A stretch of DNA of 38,854 nucleotides from Microcaldota archaeon. GTDB taxonomy: Archaea; Micrarchaeota; Micrarchaeia; Micrarchaeales; CABMGC01. Both the position numbers and the translations under genes were made by a program. Location of the stretch: NCBI GenBank assembly GCA_021828295.1, contig JAKASF010000007.1, forward strand, positions 1 to 38,854. The letters are read 5' to 3'. The notes below the pieces were generated by a model, which ran no database searches, was not told the origin of the DNA, and worked only from the letters and a program-made list of their open reading frames with translations. Of this stretch, positions 23,689 to 30,881 are shown piece after piece. Position 1 is the first letter of the stretch. Every line of letters starts with the position of its first letter.

Positions 23689-23750
23689 TGAGGTGCACGG
23701 AAGGATGGGATGTTTAGGAGTGGGCATCTCAAAATGAGCCGCGCACCTCT
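23689..23750 (+). ncRNA. Candidate structured RNA element or 3' hairpin
   Basis: GAGGTGCACGG (23690-23700) pairs with CCGCGCACCTC (23739-23749), ten of eleven positions, with one A-C mismatch. Inside, CTCA-AAA-TGAG (23728-23738) forms a perfect small hairpin. GGGATG (23707-23712) can alternatively pair with CATCTC (23725-23730). The element lies 18 bases after the HAD stop. It could be a 3'-end structure of the operon, a small RNA from either strand, or a protein-binding inverted repeat. No known RNA family is recognised. Confidence 0.35.
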
Positions 23751-23796
23751 GCAACGTGAGATAATGAGTTACTCCTCGTGGGTAGTTGGTCATGAG

Positions 23797-23807
23797 CGTA
23801 TAAATAC
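23797..23807. promoter_or_regulatory. Orphan TATA box
   Basis: CGTATAAATAC resembles the strong archaeal boxes used elsewhere in this window and is near-symmetrical, so it could direct either strand. On the plus strand it is 198 bases before the next gene, which has its own TATA. On the minus strand a start near 23777 would transcribe the hairpin element at 23689-23750. Confidence 0.3.
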
Positions 23808-23952
23808 TTTTGGGAAAAGAAATACCAGTATTTAGTGATATTTATAGATTATAGGCTAAATTTTTTATAATTTTGAGATTTATTTAATGGCAGAATACAC
23901 GAAACCTTTATGTGGATAAATAGCGGAATTTTTACCTCGACGGCAAGAAAAC

Positions 23953-23990
23953 CTTTTATACCCCTACAGGCAATATCTAGCTCACGGTGA
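23953..23990 (+). promoter_or_regulatory. TATA box and Shine-Dalgarno of the OB-fold gene
   Basis: CTTTTATAC at 23953-23961 is a strong TATA box. It predicts transcription start near 23983, just before GGTGA at 23986-23990. That Shine-Dalgarno sits four bases before ATG 23995. Confidence 0.55.
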
Positions 23991-23994
23991 ACTG

Positions 23995-24294
23995 ATGAAG
24001 ATATCCGAGCTGAAGGCAGGGGCTACTAACGTAGAACTTGAAGGCACAATCACTGAGAAGAGTGACCCTAGGGAAGTGGTTACAAAGTACGGAAAGAGGC
24101 TGAACGTGGCCGACGCTGTGATAAGCGACGACACAGGCAGCATAGCCATATCTCTATGGGAGGGCAACATCGATCTCGTGAACGTTGGTGACAAGGTAAA
24201 GGTAACCAACGGCTACGTGAGCGAGTTCAAGGGCAACCCGCAGCTGAGCACTGGCAAGTACGGCAAGATAGAAGTCGTAGGAAAGGGAGAATAA
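23995..24294 (+). CDS. Single OB-fold ssDNA-binding protein (SOSS-B/archaeal SSB type)
   Basis: This small single-stranded DNA-binding protein has one OB fold over residues about 5-95. The pattern MKISELKAGATNVELEGTITEKSDPREV, then VADAVISDDTGSIAISLWEGNIDLVNVGDKV, matches the RPA-like/hSSB family found in archaea. There is no acidic C-terminal tail or zinc finger, and 99 residues is a minimal form. A role in replication or repair of exposed strands follows from the family. It has its own promoter and Shine-Dalgarno and lies just after the cdc6 operon region. Confidence 0.92.
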   Translation: MKISELKAGATNVELEGTITEKSDPREVVTKYGKRLNVADAVISDDTGSIAISLWEGNIDLVNVGDKVKVTNGYVSEFKGNPQLSTGKYGKIEVVGKGE

Positions 24295-24360
24295 TAGTAC
24301 CCTGATTCTTGGCGTTTTATCAAGGCGAGCAGAGCCTATGCAGGAAACGTACCGCTAGGA

Positions 24361-24810
24361 ATGCGTATAAACACAGAAACGAAAGCTGATTGTATGGAGG
24401 CTTTGTTCCTATCGCAGAAGAGGCGGGATGAGAGAGGCGAGGGCCAGAAGCTGTCTGAAGAAGAGCTCTACTCCGCTGGGGCTTCGGCGTACAGGGCGGC
24501 ACTGCTGTTGACCGGAGGGGACGTGCAGAGGCTTGGTCCGGGGATGACAGAACAGATCCTAAACGCAAAGATACTTACAGAGATTACTTCAGGAGAGCTG
24601 CGAATGCACGTATTCGTAGAGAAAGACGTGCCGGCCCTGTCTGCGGCAGTTTCAACAACCCAAAACGGGGGCCTTTTGGTGGGACCCGTCTATGTTTACA
24701 GCAAACAGATCGATTGGCGGCGCGCGCTACTGCTCTGTGGAATGCTTAGGCCATCGAACTTTACCGTAAGCGTCACTAAAGATCGATCTGCACTGTGTCG
24801 CCCTGCTTAG
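24361..24810 (+). CDS. Hypothetical protein, possibly genuine
   Basis: No family is recognised in this 149-residue reading frame. It has a charged helical N-terminus, a small hydrophobic middle, and an alternating region with NGGLLVGPVYVYSKQIDWRRALLL that could form a compact alpha/beta domain. Codon use is close to the neighbours. It fills a stretch that would otherwise be empty, and no longer frame competes on the other strand. A TATA-like GTTTTATC at 24314-24321 lies about 40 bases before the ATG. Its last 35 bases overlap the 3' end of the convergent beta-CASP gene, which is unusual. Confidence 0.55.
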   Translation: MRINTETKADCMEALFLSQKRRDERGEGQKLSEEELYSAGASAYRAALLLTGGDVQRLGPGMTEQILNAKILTEITSGELRMHVFVEKDVPALSAAVSTTQNGGLLVGPVYVYSKQIDWRRALLLCGMLRPSNFTVSVTKDRSALCRPA

Positions 24811-26035
24811 GTACCGACGCGTCGTATCCCTCTTCTCTAAGGCTTTCAGCGAAAGCGCTAGCGGTCTTCTGCTCTCCGTGCACGCAGATAACCTTCTCGG
24901 GATCGCTCTTCCTTACATATTCGTAGAGATCTGACTTGCCTGCGTGGGCGGAGAAGTCGTAGAAGGTCCAAGGTGCCTTCACCACCTCCTTCCTGCCGTC
25001 TATCAGAAGGGGCTTGCCGTCCATGAGCTTCCTGCCGTTCGTCCCCTCGACCTGGTATCCTGTGAGGAAGATCTTGGAGTTGGGGCCAAGTTTGGTTATG
25101 TAATTGAGTACCGGACCTCCGTTAAGCATGCCCGCGGTGGTGAGTATTATGCTTGATCCGCTGATTGCGTGGCCGCGGTGCTCCTCGCTGCCCACCCACG
25201 CTATCCTCTTTATCGCATCGTGGAGCAGGTCCACGTTCCTTATGTACTCCGGATATCGCATCGCTATCTGCGTCGCCTTGCGCGCCATGCCGTCGATGAA
25301 AACGCTGTCTGTGAGCCCATGCTTGTGCAGTATCGCGAGTATCTCCTGCGCCCTCCCTACTGCAAAAGTCGGTATGAGAGCCGTGCCGCCGTTGTCCAGC
25401 GTCTGCCTCACGTCTTCTGCGAACTTCTTGGTCAGCTCTTCCCTTTCTGGATGCTCCCTGTTCGCGTACGTCGTTTCTGTAATGAGCACGTCGCTCTTCA
25501 CTATGTCGGCGCTGCCCTGGATCATCTGCGGCTCGAGCTTGAAGTCCCCAGTGTATACCAGCCTTTTCCCCGTCTTCCTGCTCTCTATCTTTGTTATAGA
25601 GCTACCGCTTATGTGACCAGCGTCATAGAGCGTTATCGTGTACTCGCCAAGATCCACCTCCTCCCCGAACTCGTGCGACGAGTACCGCTCGAGCATGCTG
25701 CGCAGGTTGTGCTTGTTGAACTTTGGCGGCTGGTGGTTCTTCTTGCCTACTTTCATCGAGTCCTCGACAAGCAGCTGGCTCAGCTCCTTGGTCGGGTCTG
25801 TGCCGTAGGTTGTCGGCAAATTGTCCTTGTAGAGGAACGGGAAGTTGCCGCTGTGATCTATGTGCGCGTGGCTCAGCACGCACGCATCGACCCCGCCTGT
25901 GGGCAAGGGGTACTCTGTCTTGTGGTTGAGCTTTATGCCGTAGTCCATGATTATGTGCTTGCTGCCCTTGAAGAGTATGGCGGACCGACCAACCTCGCTT
26001 GCGCCGCCTAGAAAATGGAGCTCCAAATAAACCAC
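24776..26035 (-). CDS. Beta-CASP ribonuclease, aCPSF2-like
   Basis: This metallo-beta-lactamase/beta-CASP nuclease is related to eukaryotic CPSF73/CPSF100 and acts in RNA 3'-end processing or decay. Zinc motif 2 is SHAHIDH (His56, His58, Asp60 and His61), motif 3 is His141 in DAGHISGS, and motif 4 is Asp164 in YTGDF. The beta-CASP region has TETTYANREHP and the last His is in CVHGEQ. At 419 residues without the N-terminal KH domains of aCPSF1, it fits the aCPSF2 group better. RNase J is an alternative. The start is GTG, directly after the stop of the upstream Nudix gene. Confidence 0.94.
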   Translation of the reverse strand: MVYLELHFLGGASEVGRSAILFKGSKHIIMDYGIKLNHKTEYPLPTGGVDACVLSHAHIDHSGNFPFLYKDNLPTTYGTDPTKELSQLLVEDSMKVGKKNHQPPKFNKHNLRSMLERYSSHEFGEEVDLGEYTITLYDAGHISGSSITKIESRKTGKRLVYTGDFKLEPQMIQGSADIVKSDVLITETTYANREHPEREELTKKFAEDVRQTLDNGGTALIPTFAVGRAQEILAILHKHGLTDSVFIDGMARKATQIAMRYPEYIRNVDLLHDAIKRIAWVGSEEHRGHAISGSSIILTTAGMLNGGPVLNYITKLGPNSKIFLTGYQVEGTNGRKLMDGKPLLIDGRKEVVKAPWTFYDFSAHAGKSDLYEYVRKSDPEKVICVHGEQKTASAFAESLREEGYDASVPKQGDTVQIDL

Positions 26036-26458
26036 TTATTTCTTTTGCGTTCTCAAAAAGTCAACGATGTTCCTTCTCACATAAGCTGAGATTGGCATCC
26101 TTAGCGCTTTGCTAGGTGTTACCCATATGAAACTTTTGCTTTCCTCGTTCAGTCTTACAATACTAGATTTAGCTCTGCAAGAATATTGGAAGGCTAGGAA
26201 GTGCGCCTTTCTTTTGTAATCTGACGGAAATAGCGACTCCCTGAAGTTCAAGAAGCGGACGTTTGTGACGGTCAGACCGGTCTCTTCCTTTACTTCCCTC
26301 TTAACGGCGTTGATGAGCTTTTCACCGTATTCTACGTGCCCTCCAGGAATCCTATACTCGTTGTCTTTCCATTTGTGAGATTTTATTAGCAGTACTTCTC
26401 CTTTTTTATTAGTAATGAGCGTTCCCACTATTGCTTCTGGGTAATTCGGAATTTTCAT
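26036..26458 (-). CDS. Nudix hydrolase
   Basis: This Nudix hydrolase has a perfect box: Gly40, Glu46, Arg54, Glu55, Glu58, Glu59 and Gly61 in the GGHVEYGEKL...REVKEETG segment. ATG 26458 is preferred (MKIPNYPEAI, 140 residues) because the longer upstream reading adds a non-homologous hydrophobic leader. GGAG at 26466-26469 precedes it. TATA-like boxes lie at 26475-26483 and about 26496-26504. The gene is AT-rich compared with the beta-CASP gene it adjoins, with zero bases between. Together with the divergent hydrolase it forms an AT-rich patch that may have been acquired. Confidence 0.92.
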   Translation of the reverse strand: MKIPNYPEAIVGTLITNKKGEVLLIKSHKWKDNEYRIPGGHVEYGEKLINAVKREVKEETGLTVTNVRFLNFRESLFPSDYKRKAHFLAFQYSCRAKSSIVRLNEESKSFIWVTPSKALRMPISAYVRRNIVDFLRTQKK

Positions 26459-26516
26459 AGCACTTCTCCAACAACTTATAAATTCACAAACAGATTGATA
26501 ATACGGTGGCTTTGAA

Positions 26517-27299
26517 GTGAGAGAAACCGCAATTACTTTTAGAAACAGGAATGATAGTTTTAAGGGTAGGCTTGTTTCCCCCACAAAGCGGACTGAATGT
26601 GTGGTAATAGTGGCTCCTGGATTTGCGGTTGACGTTAACTATCTGCATGGCGAGGGAAAACTGCTGAACGATTTGTCAAAAATGCTTGCGGAGCGTGGAA
26701 TCGCCACACTGCTTTTTAACTATCGTTTTGTTACTCCTGACTTAAAGAAATTCAGAAAGGCGTCTATGAGCAGCGAGATAAGCGACCTTAAAGTAACCAT
26801 CAAAGAGATGCGAAAGCGGTTCAGAAACGTGGGTTTGCTGGGAGCAAGTGTAGGCGGTTTAGTTGCTGCTTCGGCTTACAGCCACGACATTGACTGCATG
26901 GCGTTTTGGTATGTGCCTACGGCAACAAAAATGAGCACTCCTTCGCGCAGAGACAGATACAAGAAGCATAGAGAAGGATACAGGGGGTACACACGGCTGA
27001 AAAACATCAATTACATTATAGGCAGACAGTTTGCATACGAAAGAAACACGTTTAGGGCTTCTCCAGTATTCCGCCGATTAGATTGCCCAGTTCTTGTTGT
27101 GCAGGGAGACGCTGACAAACGCGCATCTCTGAGAGATGCCAACAAGATACTTGGTTTTGTAAAAGGGGAGAAGCTTCTGCACGTCATTCATGGTGGAGAT
27201 CATGGATTCAAGACGCAGGACGGCAAGTCAATTGTCAAGAGCCATGCTAAACAAGCACTCAGAGCCACTGCTAGATGGTTCGAAACCAGCTTCGGCTAA
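26517..27299 (+). CDS. Alpha/beta hydrolase
   Basis: This is a serine hydrolase of the alpha/beta fold, 260 residues. The nucleophile elbow is GASVGG with Ser111. The acid is probably Asp198 or Asp200 in VVQGDADK, and the base is His229 in GGDHGF. An oxyanion segment, VAPGFAVD, lies near residues 32-39. The start is GTG; its region is shared with the divergent Nudix gene, 58 bases away. No signal peptide is seen, so it acts inside the cell. Low GC suggests the same foreign origin as the Nudix neighbour. The substrate (ester, peptide or other) is unknown. Confidence 0.92.
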   Translation: MRETAITFRNRNDSFKGRLVSPTKRTECVVIVAPGFAVDVNYLHGEGKLLNDLSKMLAERGIATLLFNYRFVTPDLKKFRKASMSSEISDLKVTIKEMRKRFRNVGLLGASVGGLVAASAYSHDIDCMAFWYVPTATKMSTPSRRDRYKKHREGYRGYTRLKNINYIIGRQFAYERNTFRASPVFRRLDCPVLVVQGDADKRASLRDANKILGFVKGEKLLHVIHGGDHGFKTQDGKSIVKSHAKQALRATARWFETSFG

Positions 27300-27315
27300 T
27301 CGAACTGATGCAAGT

Positions 27316-27325
27316 GTTATAATCC
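27316..27325 (+). promoter_or_regulatory. TATA box for the membrane-anchored winged-helix gene
   Basis: GTTATAATCC is centred about 36 bases before ATG 27357 and 20-25 bases after the hydrolase stop. It predicts a leader of about 10 bases and starts the winged-helix/acetyl-CoA synthetase operon. Confidence 0.45.
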
Positions 27326-27356
27326 TTGACGTGCTAAGGCTAAATGGCATGGGAGC

Positions 27357-28073
27357 ATGGCGTCTAATCCTGAAAATCTAAATTTCCTTGATCTGGCGTG
27401 CCTCTTCAAGATAGAGAAGGACACGACGCTCGAGCGCTTCGGGAGCGTGATAAACGCCAGCGTCTTCGACGCCGCTAACATAACCGGATCGCTCAAGCAG
27501 AAGGGGCTCATAGACTTCACCGCGTACTACCCGGGTCCTAACAGCATAGTGATAACAGAGGCGGGGACGAAGCTAAAGGCCGACGCCGATGCGAAGAGCG
27601 CGGAGAGCCTCGACAACCTCGACGAGGAGATACTGAGGCAGATGTCAGGCGGGAAGAGGTACCCGACGGAGTTGCAGAGCACGCTGAACGTGCGTTCAAA
27701 GGATCTCGCATTCCGAATATACAAGCTGTTCAAGCAGAACTTCCTGAGCTACGAGCTGAAGAACGGCAATGTGGAGCTTATGCTTACAGAGCAGGGCTTC
27801 CTCAAGGCGAAGCCGGTCATACAGGCGGTCCAGGTTCCGAAGCCCCAGCCAAAACAGCAGATGCAGGCTATGGGCCACCAAGCCGCACCGCAGCAGGCGC
27901 AGACCGCCGCACAACAGCCTGGCAACAACACACAGGATGCGGAACAGATGGTCAAGGAGATAAAGCTCCATGGGAAACCACGCAGGGGGCTTTGGATTGG
28001 GATCGTGGTCGTGATAGTCGTAGCGGCTGCGGCTTACTACTTATACGCTGCGGGGATGCTCCCCGCAATATAG
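27357..28073 (+). CDS. Winged-helix protein with C-terminal membrane anchor
   Basis: Two winged-helix-like units occupy residues about 8-72 (LDLACLFKIEKDTTLERFG with a hairpin wing) and about 88-148 (ILRQMSGGKRYPTELQSTLNV, wing NGNVELMLTEQG). A linker rich in Gln, Pro and Ala follows (about 155-195). The C-terminus is a single membrane helix at about 212-231 after KPRRG, ending in a few outside residues. This layout suggests a tail-anchored, DNA-binding or adaptor protein on the inner face of the membrane. It is followed seven bases later by the ADP-forming acetyl-CoA synthetase genes, so it may sense or control this pathway; that is only inference. Confidence 0.88.
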   Translation: MASNPENLNFLDLACLFKIEKDTTLERFGSVINASVFDAANITGSLKQKGLIDFTAYYPGPNSIVITEAGTKLKADADAKSAESLDNLDEEILRQMSGGKRYPTELQSTLNVRSKDLAFRIYKLFKQNFLSYELKNGNVELMLTEQGFLKAKPVIQAVQVPKPQPKQQMQAMGHQAAPQQAQTAAQQPGNNTQDAEQMVKEIKLHGKPRRGLWIGIVVVIVVAAAAYYLYAAGMLPAI

Positions 28074-28080
28074 TGAATAA

Positions 28081-28698
28081 ATGGCTCTGCTAGACTACAT
28101 GCAGGCTAAAAAACTGCTGGACAGGTACGGGATAAGAAGCGCGGATAGTGCTTATGTCAGCAGTGCCGATGCTGCTGCGAAGTTCGCTAAAGGCAGAAAG
28201 ATAGCGCTGAAGCTCGTCTCTGACAAGGCGCTGCACAAGAGCAAGGCGGGTCTTGTGAAGCTTGACCTGGAGAACGACGCCGCAGTAACCAAGGCGTATG
28301 ACGAGCTGGTTGGGCTCGGGAAGAAGCTGAAGCCGTACAAGATACTCGCTCAGAACATGGCAGGAGCCGGAGTTGAGATAATAATAGGCGGGAACACTGA
28401 CAAGCAGTTCGGCAAGGTGCTGCTCGTTGGCCTCGGGGGCATCTACGTGGAGACGTTCAAGGACGTGCAGATGAGGCTGTGCCCGATAACCAAGATGGAT
28501 GCGAAGGAGATGCTCGATGGCCTAGAGTCAAGGAAGGTGGTGACCTACGATGGCAGATCCGAGAACGAGGTGGCTGACCTGCTTATGAAGGTCTCGAAGC
28601 TGCTTACCGAGAACGCGAAGATAGCGGAGCTGGACCTCAATCCGGTCATAGTGCGTCCGGGCTCGTACGATGTTGTCGACATAAGGATTTTGGAGTGA
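28081..28698 (+). CDS. acdB: ADP-forming acetyl-CoA synthetase, beta subunit
   Basis: The beta subunit (ATP-grasp type) works with the alpha subunit to convert acyl-CoA, ADP and phosphate into acid, CoA and ATP, a main energy-yielding step in fermentative archaea. Residues 1-85 form the small lid (MALLDYMQAKKLLDRYGI, KLVSDKALHKSKAGLV). The ATP-grasp region carries QNMAGAGVEIIIGGNTDKQFGKVLLVGLGGIYVE. The end LDLNPVIVRP is typical. At 205 residues it is slightly shorter than most beta subunits (about 230). The gene lies seven bases after the winged-helix gene and four bases before alpha. Confidence 0.95.
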   Translation: MALLDYMQAKKLLDRYGIRSADSAYVSSADAAAKFAKGRKIALKLVSDKALHKSKAGLVKLDLENDAAVTKAYDELVGLGKKLKPYKILAQNMAGAGVEIIIGGNTDKQFGKVLLVGLGGIYVETFKDVQMRLCPITKMDAKEMLDGLESRKVVTYDGRSENEVADLLMKVSKLLTENAKIAELDLNPVIVRPGSYDVVDIRILE

Positions 28699-28702
28699 AA
28701 CG

Positions 28703-30085
28703 ATGGCTAGAGCTGACCTTACACCGATGATGAAGCCGAGGAGCGTGGCGATAATCGGAGCGTCGCGAGACCCGGCGAAGGTAGGGAATGTGATACTCCA
28801 GAACTACATAGGCGCAGGCTACGAAGGCAAGCTCTACCCTGTTAACCCGAATGCAGATGAGATACTGGGGCGCAAGGCCTACAAGACAGTACTAGAGATC
28901 AAGGATACGATAGACCTGGCAGTGATTGCCATACCCGCGCCGCTGGTGCCCAAGGTGCTGGAGCAGTGCGGGAAGGCGAAGGTGAGATCGGCTGTAGTGG
29001 TCAGTGGAGGCTTCGCGGAGGTGGGGGAGACGGAGCTGCAGGAGAAGATAACAGAGATAGCGAAGAAGTACAAGATAGCGATGATAGGCCCGAACTGCCT
29101 CGGAGTCATGGACACGCGCTCGAAGGTCGATACGCTCTTCCTGCCGATGAAGAAGATAAGCAGGCCGAAGGTTGGCTACGTTAGTTTCGTTTCTCAGAGC
29201 GGCGCGGTCGGCAGCACGGTTCTTGACGTCATAGCTGGCGAGGGCTTTGGTCTCTCGAAGTTCGTCTCGTACGGCAACGCGGCCTATCTTGACGAGACAG
29301 ACATACTCGAATATTTGATGAACGACGAGGAGACGAAGGTGATTGTCGTCTACCTCGAGGGAATAAAGCGCGGCAAGGAGTTCGTGGAGCTTGCAAGGAA
29401 GATAACAAAGGTGAAGCCCGTGGTTGTGCTGAAGGCCGGCAGAACCGAGGCAGGCACAGCAGCGGCGCACTCGCACACGGCTGCGCTTGCGGGAAACTAT
29501 GCGGTGCAGGAGGCGATATTCAAACAGTTTGGGTTCACTGTGGCCAGCGACCTCAGCGAACTCATCTACTATGCGAAGATATTCGCGTCGGAGGTTAAAC
29601 CGAAAGGGAACAGGGTCGCGGTCATAACGAATGGCGGCGGGGCCGGGGTGGTCGCAGCAGACGAGATTGCATCGTCGCGCTACCTGAAGATGGCAGAGCT
29701 GTCTGCAGGCACCAAAAAGTCACTGCGGAAGGTCATGCCCGCGCTCGTCAACATGACCGATCCTCTCGACCTGGCGGGCGACGCCGACTCGAGAAGATAC
29801 GGAGACGCGTTGAACGCTCTGGGCGCAGACCCGAACATCGACATGCTCATGGTCATAGTCCTTTACCAGACCCCCGGAGCCGATCCCGCGGTAACGCACG
29901 AGATAGTGCAGAAGAAGATTACGCTGAACAAGCCGCTCCTGGTGGTAAGCGTGGGCACCGAGTACACGCACAAGCAGACCAGGCTGCTCGAGGACAAGAA
30001 CGTGCCCGTATACGATTCGCCGATCTCAGCCGTAGACGCCCTGGAGGCGCTTTTTGAGTATGCCGAGTACAAGTCAAGGCACTGA
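28703..30085 (+). CDS. acdA: ADP-forming acetyl-CoA synthetase, alpha subunit
   Basis: The alpha subunit binds CoA and carries the phosphorylated catalytic histidine. The N-terminal CoA-binding Rossmann domain starts at PRSVAIIGASRDPAKVGNV. The catalytic His258 lies in HSHTAALAGN, equivalent to the known phospho-His of archaeal enzymes. A flavodoxin-like third domain is at the C-terminus. At 460 residues it has the usual length. GGAGTGA, which includes the beta stop, precedes the ATG as a ribosome-binding site. Beta before alpha on separate genes is one of several known arrangements. Confidence 0.97.
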   Translation: MARADLTPMMKPRSVAIIGASRDPAKVGNVILQNYIGAGYEGKLYPVNPNADEILGRKAYKTVLEIKDTIDLAVIAIPAPLVPKVLEQCGKAKVRSAVVVSGGFAEVGETELQEKITEIAKKYKIAMIGPNCLGVMDTRSKVDTLFLPMKKISRPKVGYVSFVSQSGAVGSTVLDVIAGEGFGLSKFVSYGNAAYLDETDILEYLMNDEETKVIVVYLEGIKRGKEFVELARKITKVKPVVVLKAGRTEAGTAAAHSHTAALAGNYAVQEAIFKQFGFTVASDLSELIYYAKIFASEVKPKGNRVAVITNGGGAGVVAADEIASSRYLKMAELSAGTKKSLRKVMPALVNMTDPLDLAGDADSRRYGDALNALGADPNIDMLMVIVLYQTPGADPAVTHEIVQKKITLNKPLLVVSVGTEYTHKQTRLLEDKNVPVYDSPISAVDALEALFEYAEYKSRH

Positions 30086-30146
30086 ATTTCAAGCCAACGT
30101 ATTTATAGCAAGGAAGGCCACTCTGATTGTTTTAGTCCGGGATTAG

Positions 30147-30881
30147 ATGCAGAGCCACCTGAAAAGAGCTGATATCAAGATCTACGTAGGGGCGTCAATG
30201 TTTGCAGTAGGAGAGACGTGGAGGAACGCCACCCTCACCGCCGAGCTTGAGAAGCGGGGCTATCTACAAGTATACAACCCGCAGAGGGATGGGTTCGAGT
30301 TCACGGGGCTGATACGCGAACTTTCCACTATACAGAGAAGCGAAGAGGCCGAGCGCACGTCTAAAGCGGTCATCTACCTGCTCGACATGAAGAAGAAGAC
30401 AGAGTCTGACGTGATGATTGCAAATGTTGACGAGCCCGTCGACCCTGGAGTAATCGTTGAGGCCACAAAGGCGAAGCAGGAGGGCAAGATGGTGATACTA
30501 TACAGAACAGATGTGAGGACGCCGTTCGGAAGCTACTCGAGCGATTTCGGAGGGCTGCATGATTTTGTAGGTTTTCAGGGAGAGGTCTTTATACAGCACG
30601 CAATGCAGAGCGGGAGCGTGGCCGAAGGCCAGAAGGAGTTCGAGGTGCTTGTAGACAAGATGGATACCGAGATGCTTGGCGCCGTCCTTGCACCCAGGCA
30701 CTATGTAAGGAAGTACGCACGGTCTGTGCCGCAGACAGCGAAAGAGCTTGCGCTCGCTGGGATCTTATTTGGCGGCCTGGACACAAGACGCCTGAATACG
30801 CAGCTGAGAGAGGTTGTTAGGAGGTGCGAAGCCAATAAAGAAAGTCTTGACGCGCTCAGGCCAAAAATCGTCAAGTGGTAG
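30147..30881 (+). CDS. Nucleoside 2-deoxyribosyltransferase-like protein
   Basis: This resembles the nucleoside 2-deoxyribosyltransferase/DNPH1 superfamily, which cleaves or exchanges N-glycosidic bonds. The opening IKIYVGASMFAVGETWRNATLTAELEKRG matches the usual substrate strand and helix. The conserved block follows as SDVMIANVDEPVDPGVIVEATKAKQEGK, with Asp95, Asp99 and the probable catalytic Glu105. The C-terminal 90 residues extend beyond the usual 150-170-residue core and are helical. A TATA-like GTATTTATAG at 30100-30109 precedes the gene. It meets Mre11 tail to tail with no bases between stops. Substrate is unknown. Confidence 0.82.
   Translation: MQSHLKRADIKIYVGASMFAVGETWRNATLTAELEKRGYLQVYNPQRDGFEFTGLIRELSTIQRSEEAERTSKAVIYLLDMKKKTESDVMIANVDEPVDPGVIVEATKAKQEGKMVILYRTDVRTPFGSYSSDFGGLHDFVGFQGEVFIQHAMQSGSVAEGQKEFEVLVDKMDTEMLGAVLAPRHYVRKYARSVPQTAKELALAGILFGGLDTRRLNTQLREVVRRCEANKESLDALRPKIVKW

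Larger units (their letters stand above)
23672..23994. other. Longest gene-free region (323 bases): structured element plus AT-rich tract
   Basis: No convincing gene is present. The first 80 bases are GC-balanced and contain a hairpin element (23689-23750). From about 23760 the sequence becomes strongly AT-rich, with repeated TTTATA/ATTTAT words around 23830-23890. It contains an orphan TATA box CGTATAAATAC (23797-23807) and the palindrome AATACCAGTATT just after it. The end holds the promoter and ribosome-binding site of the OB-fold gene. The region follows the cdc6 operon and could hold an unwinding element or a small RNA. I see no clear origin-recognition-box repeats. Confidence 0.7.

Noticed and set aside
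23672-23994. RNase P RNA in the gap after the RNase P protein genes
   Set aside because: The conserved core strings of RNase P RNA are absent and the second half is far too AT-rich; the length alone is suggestive.
25169-26011. 280-residue plus-strand reading frame opposite the beta-CASP RNase
   Set aside because: It is antisense to a secure gene with all catalytic motifs, and its Leu/Val/Arg/Tyr-rich composition is typical of shadow frames in this genome.
26459-26584. 42-residue N-terminal extension of the second Nudix protein
   Set aside because: It is hydrophobic but runs through the divergent promoter region, and the shorter start at 26458 gives the normal Nudix length with GGAG just upstream.
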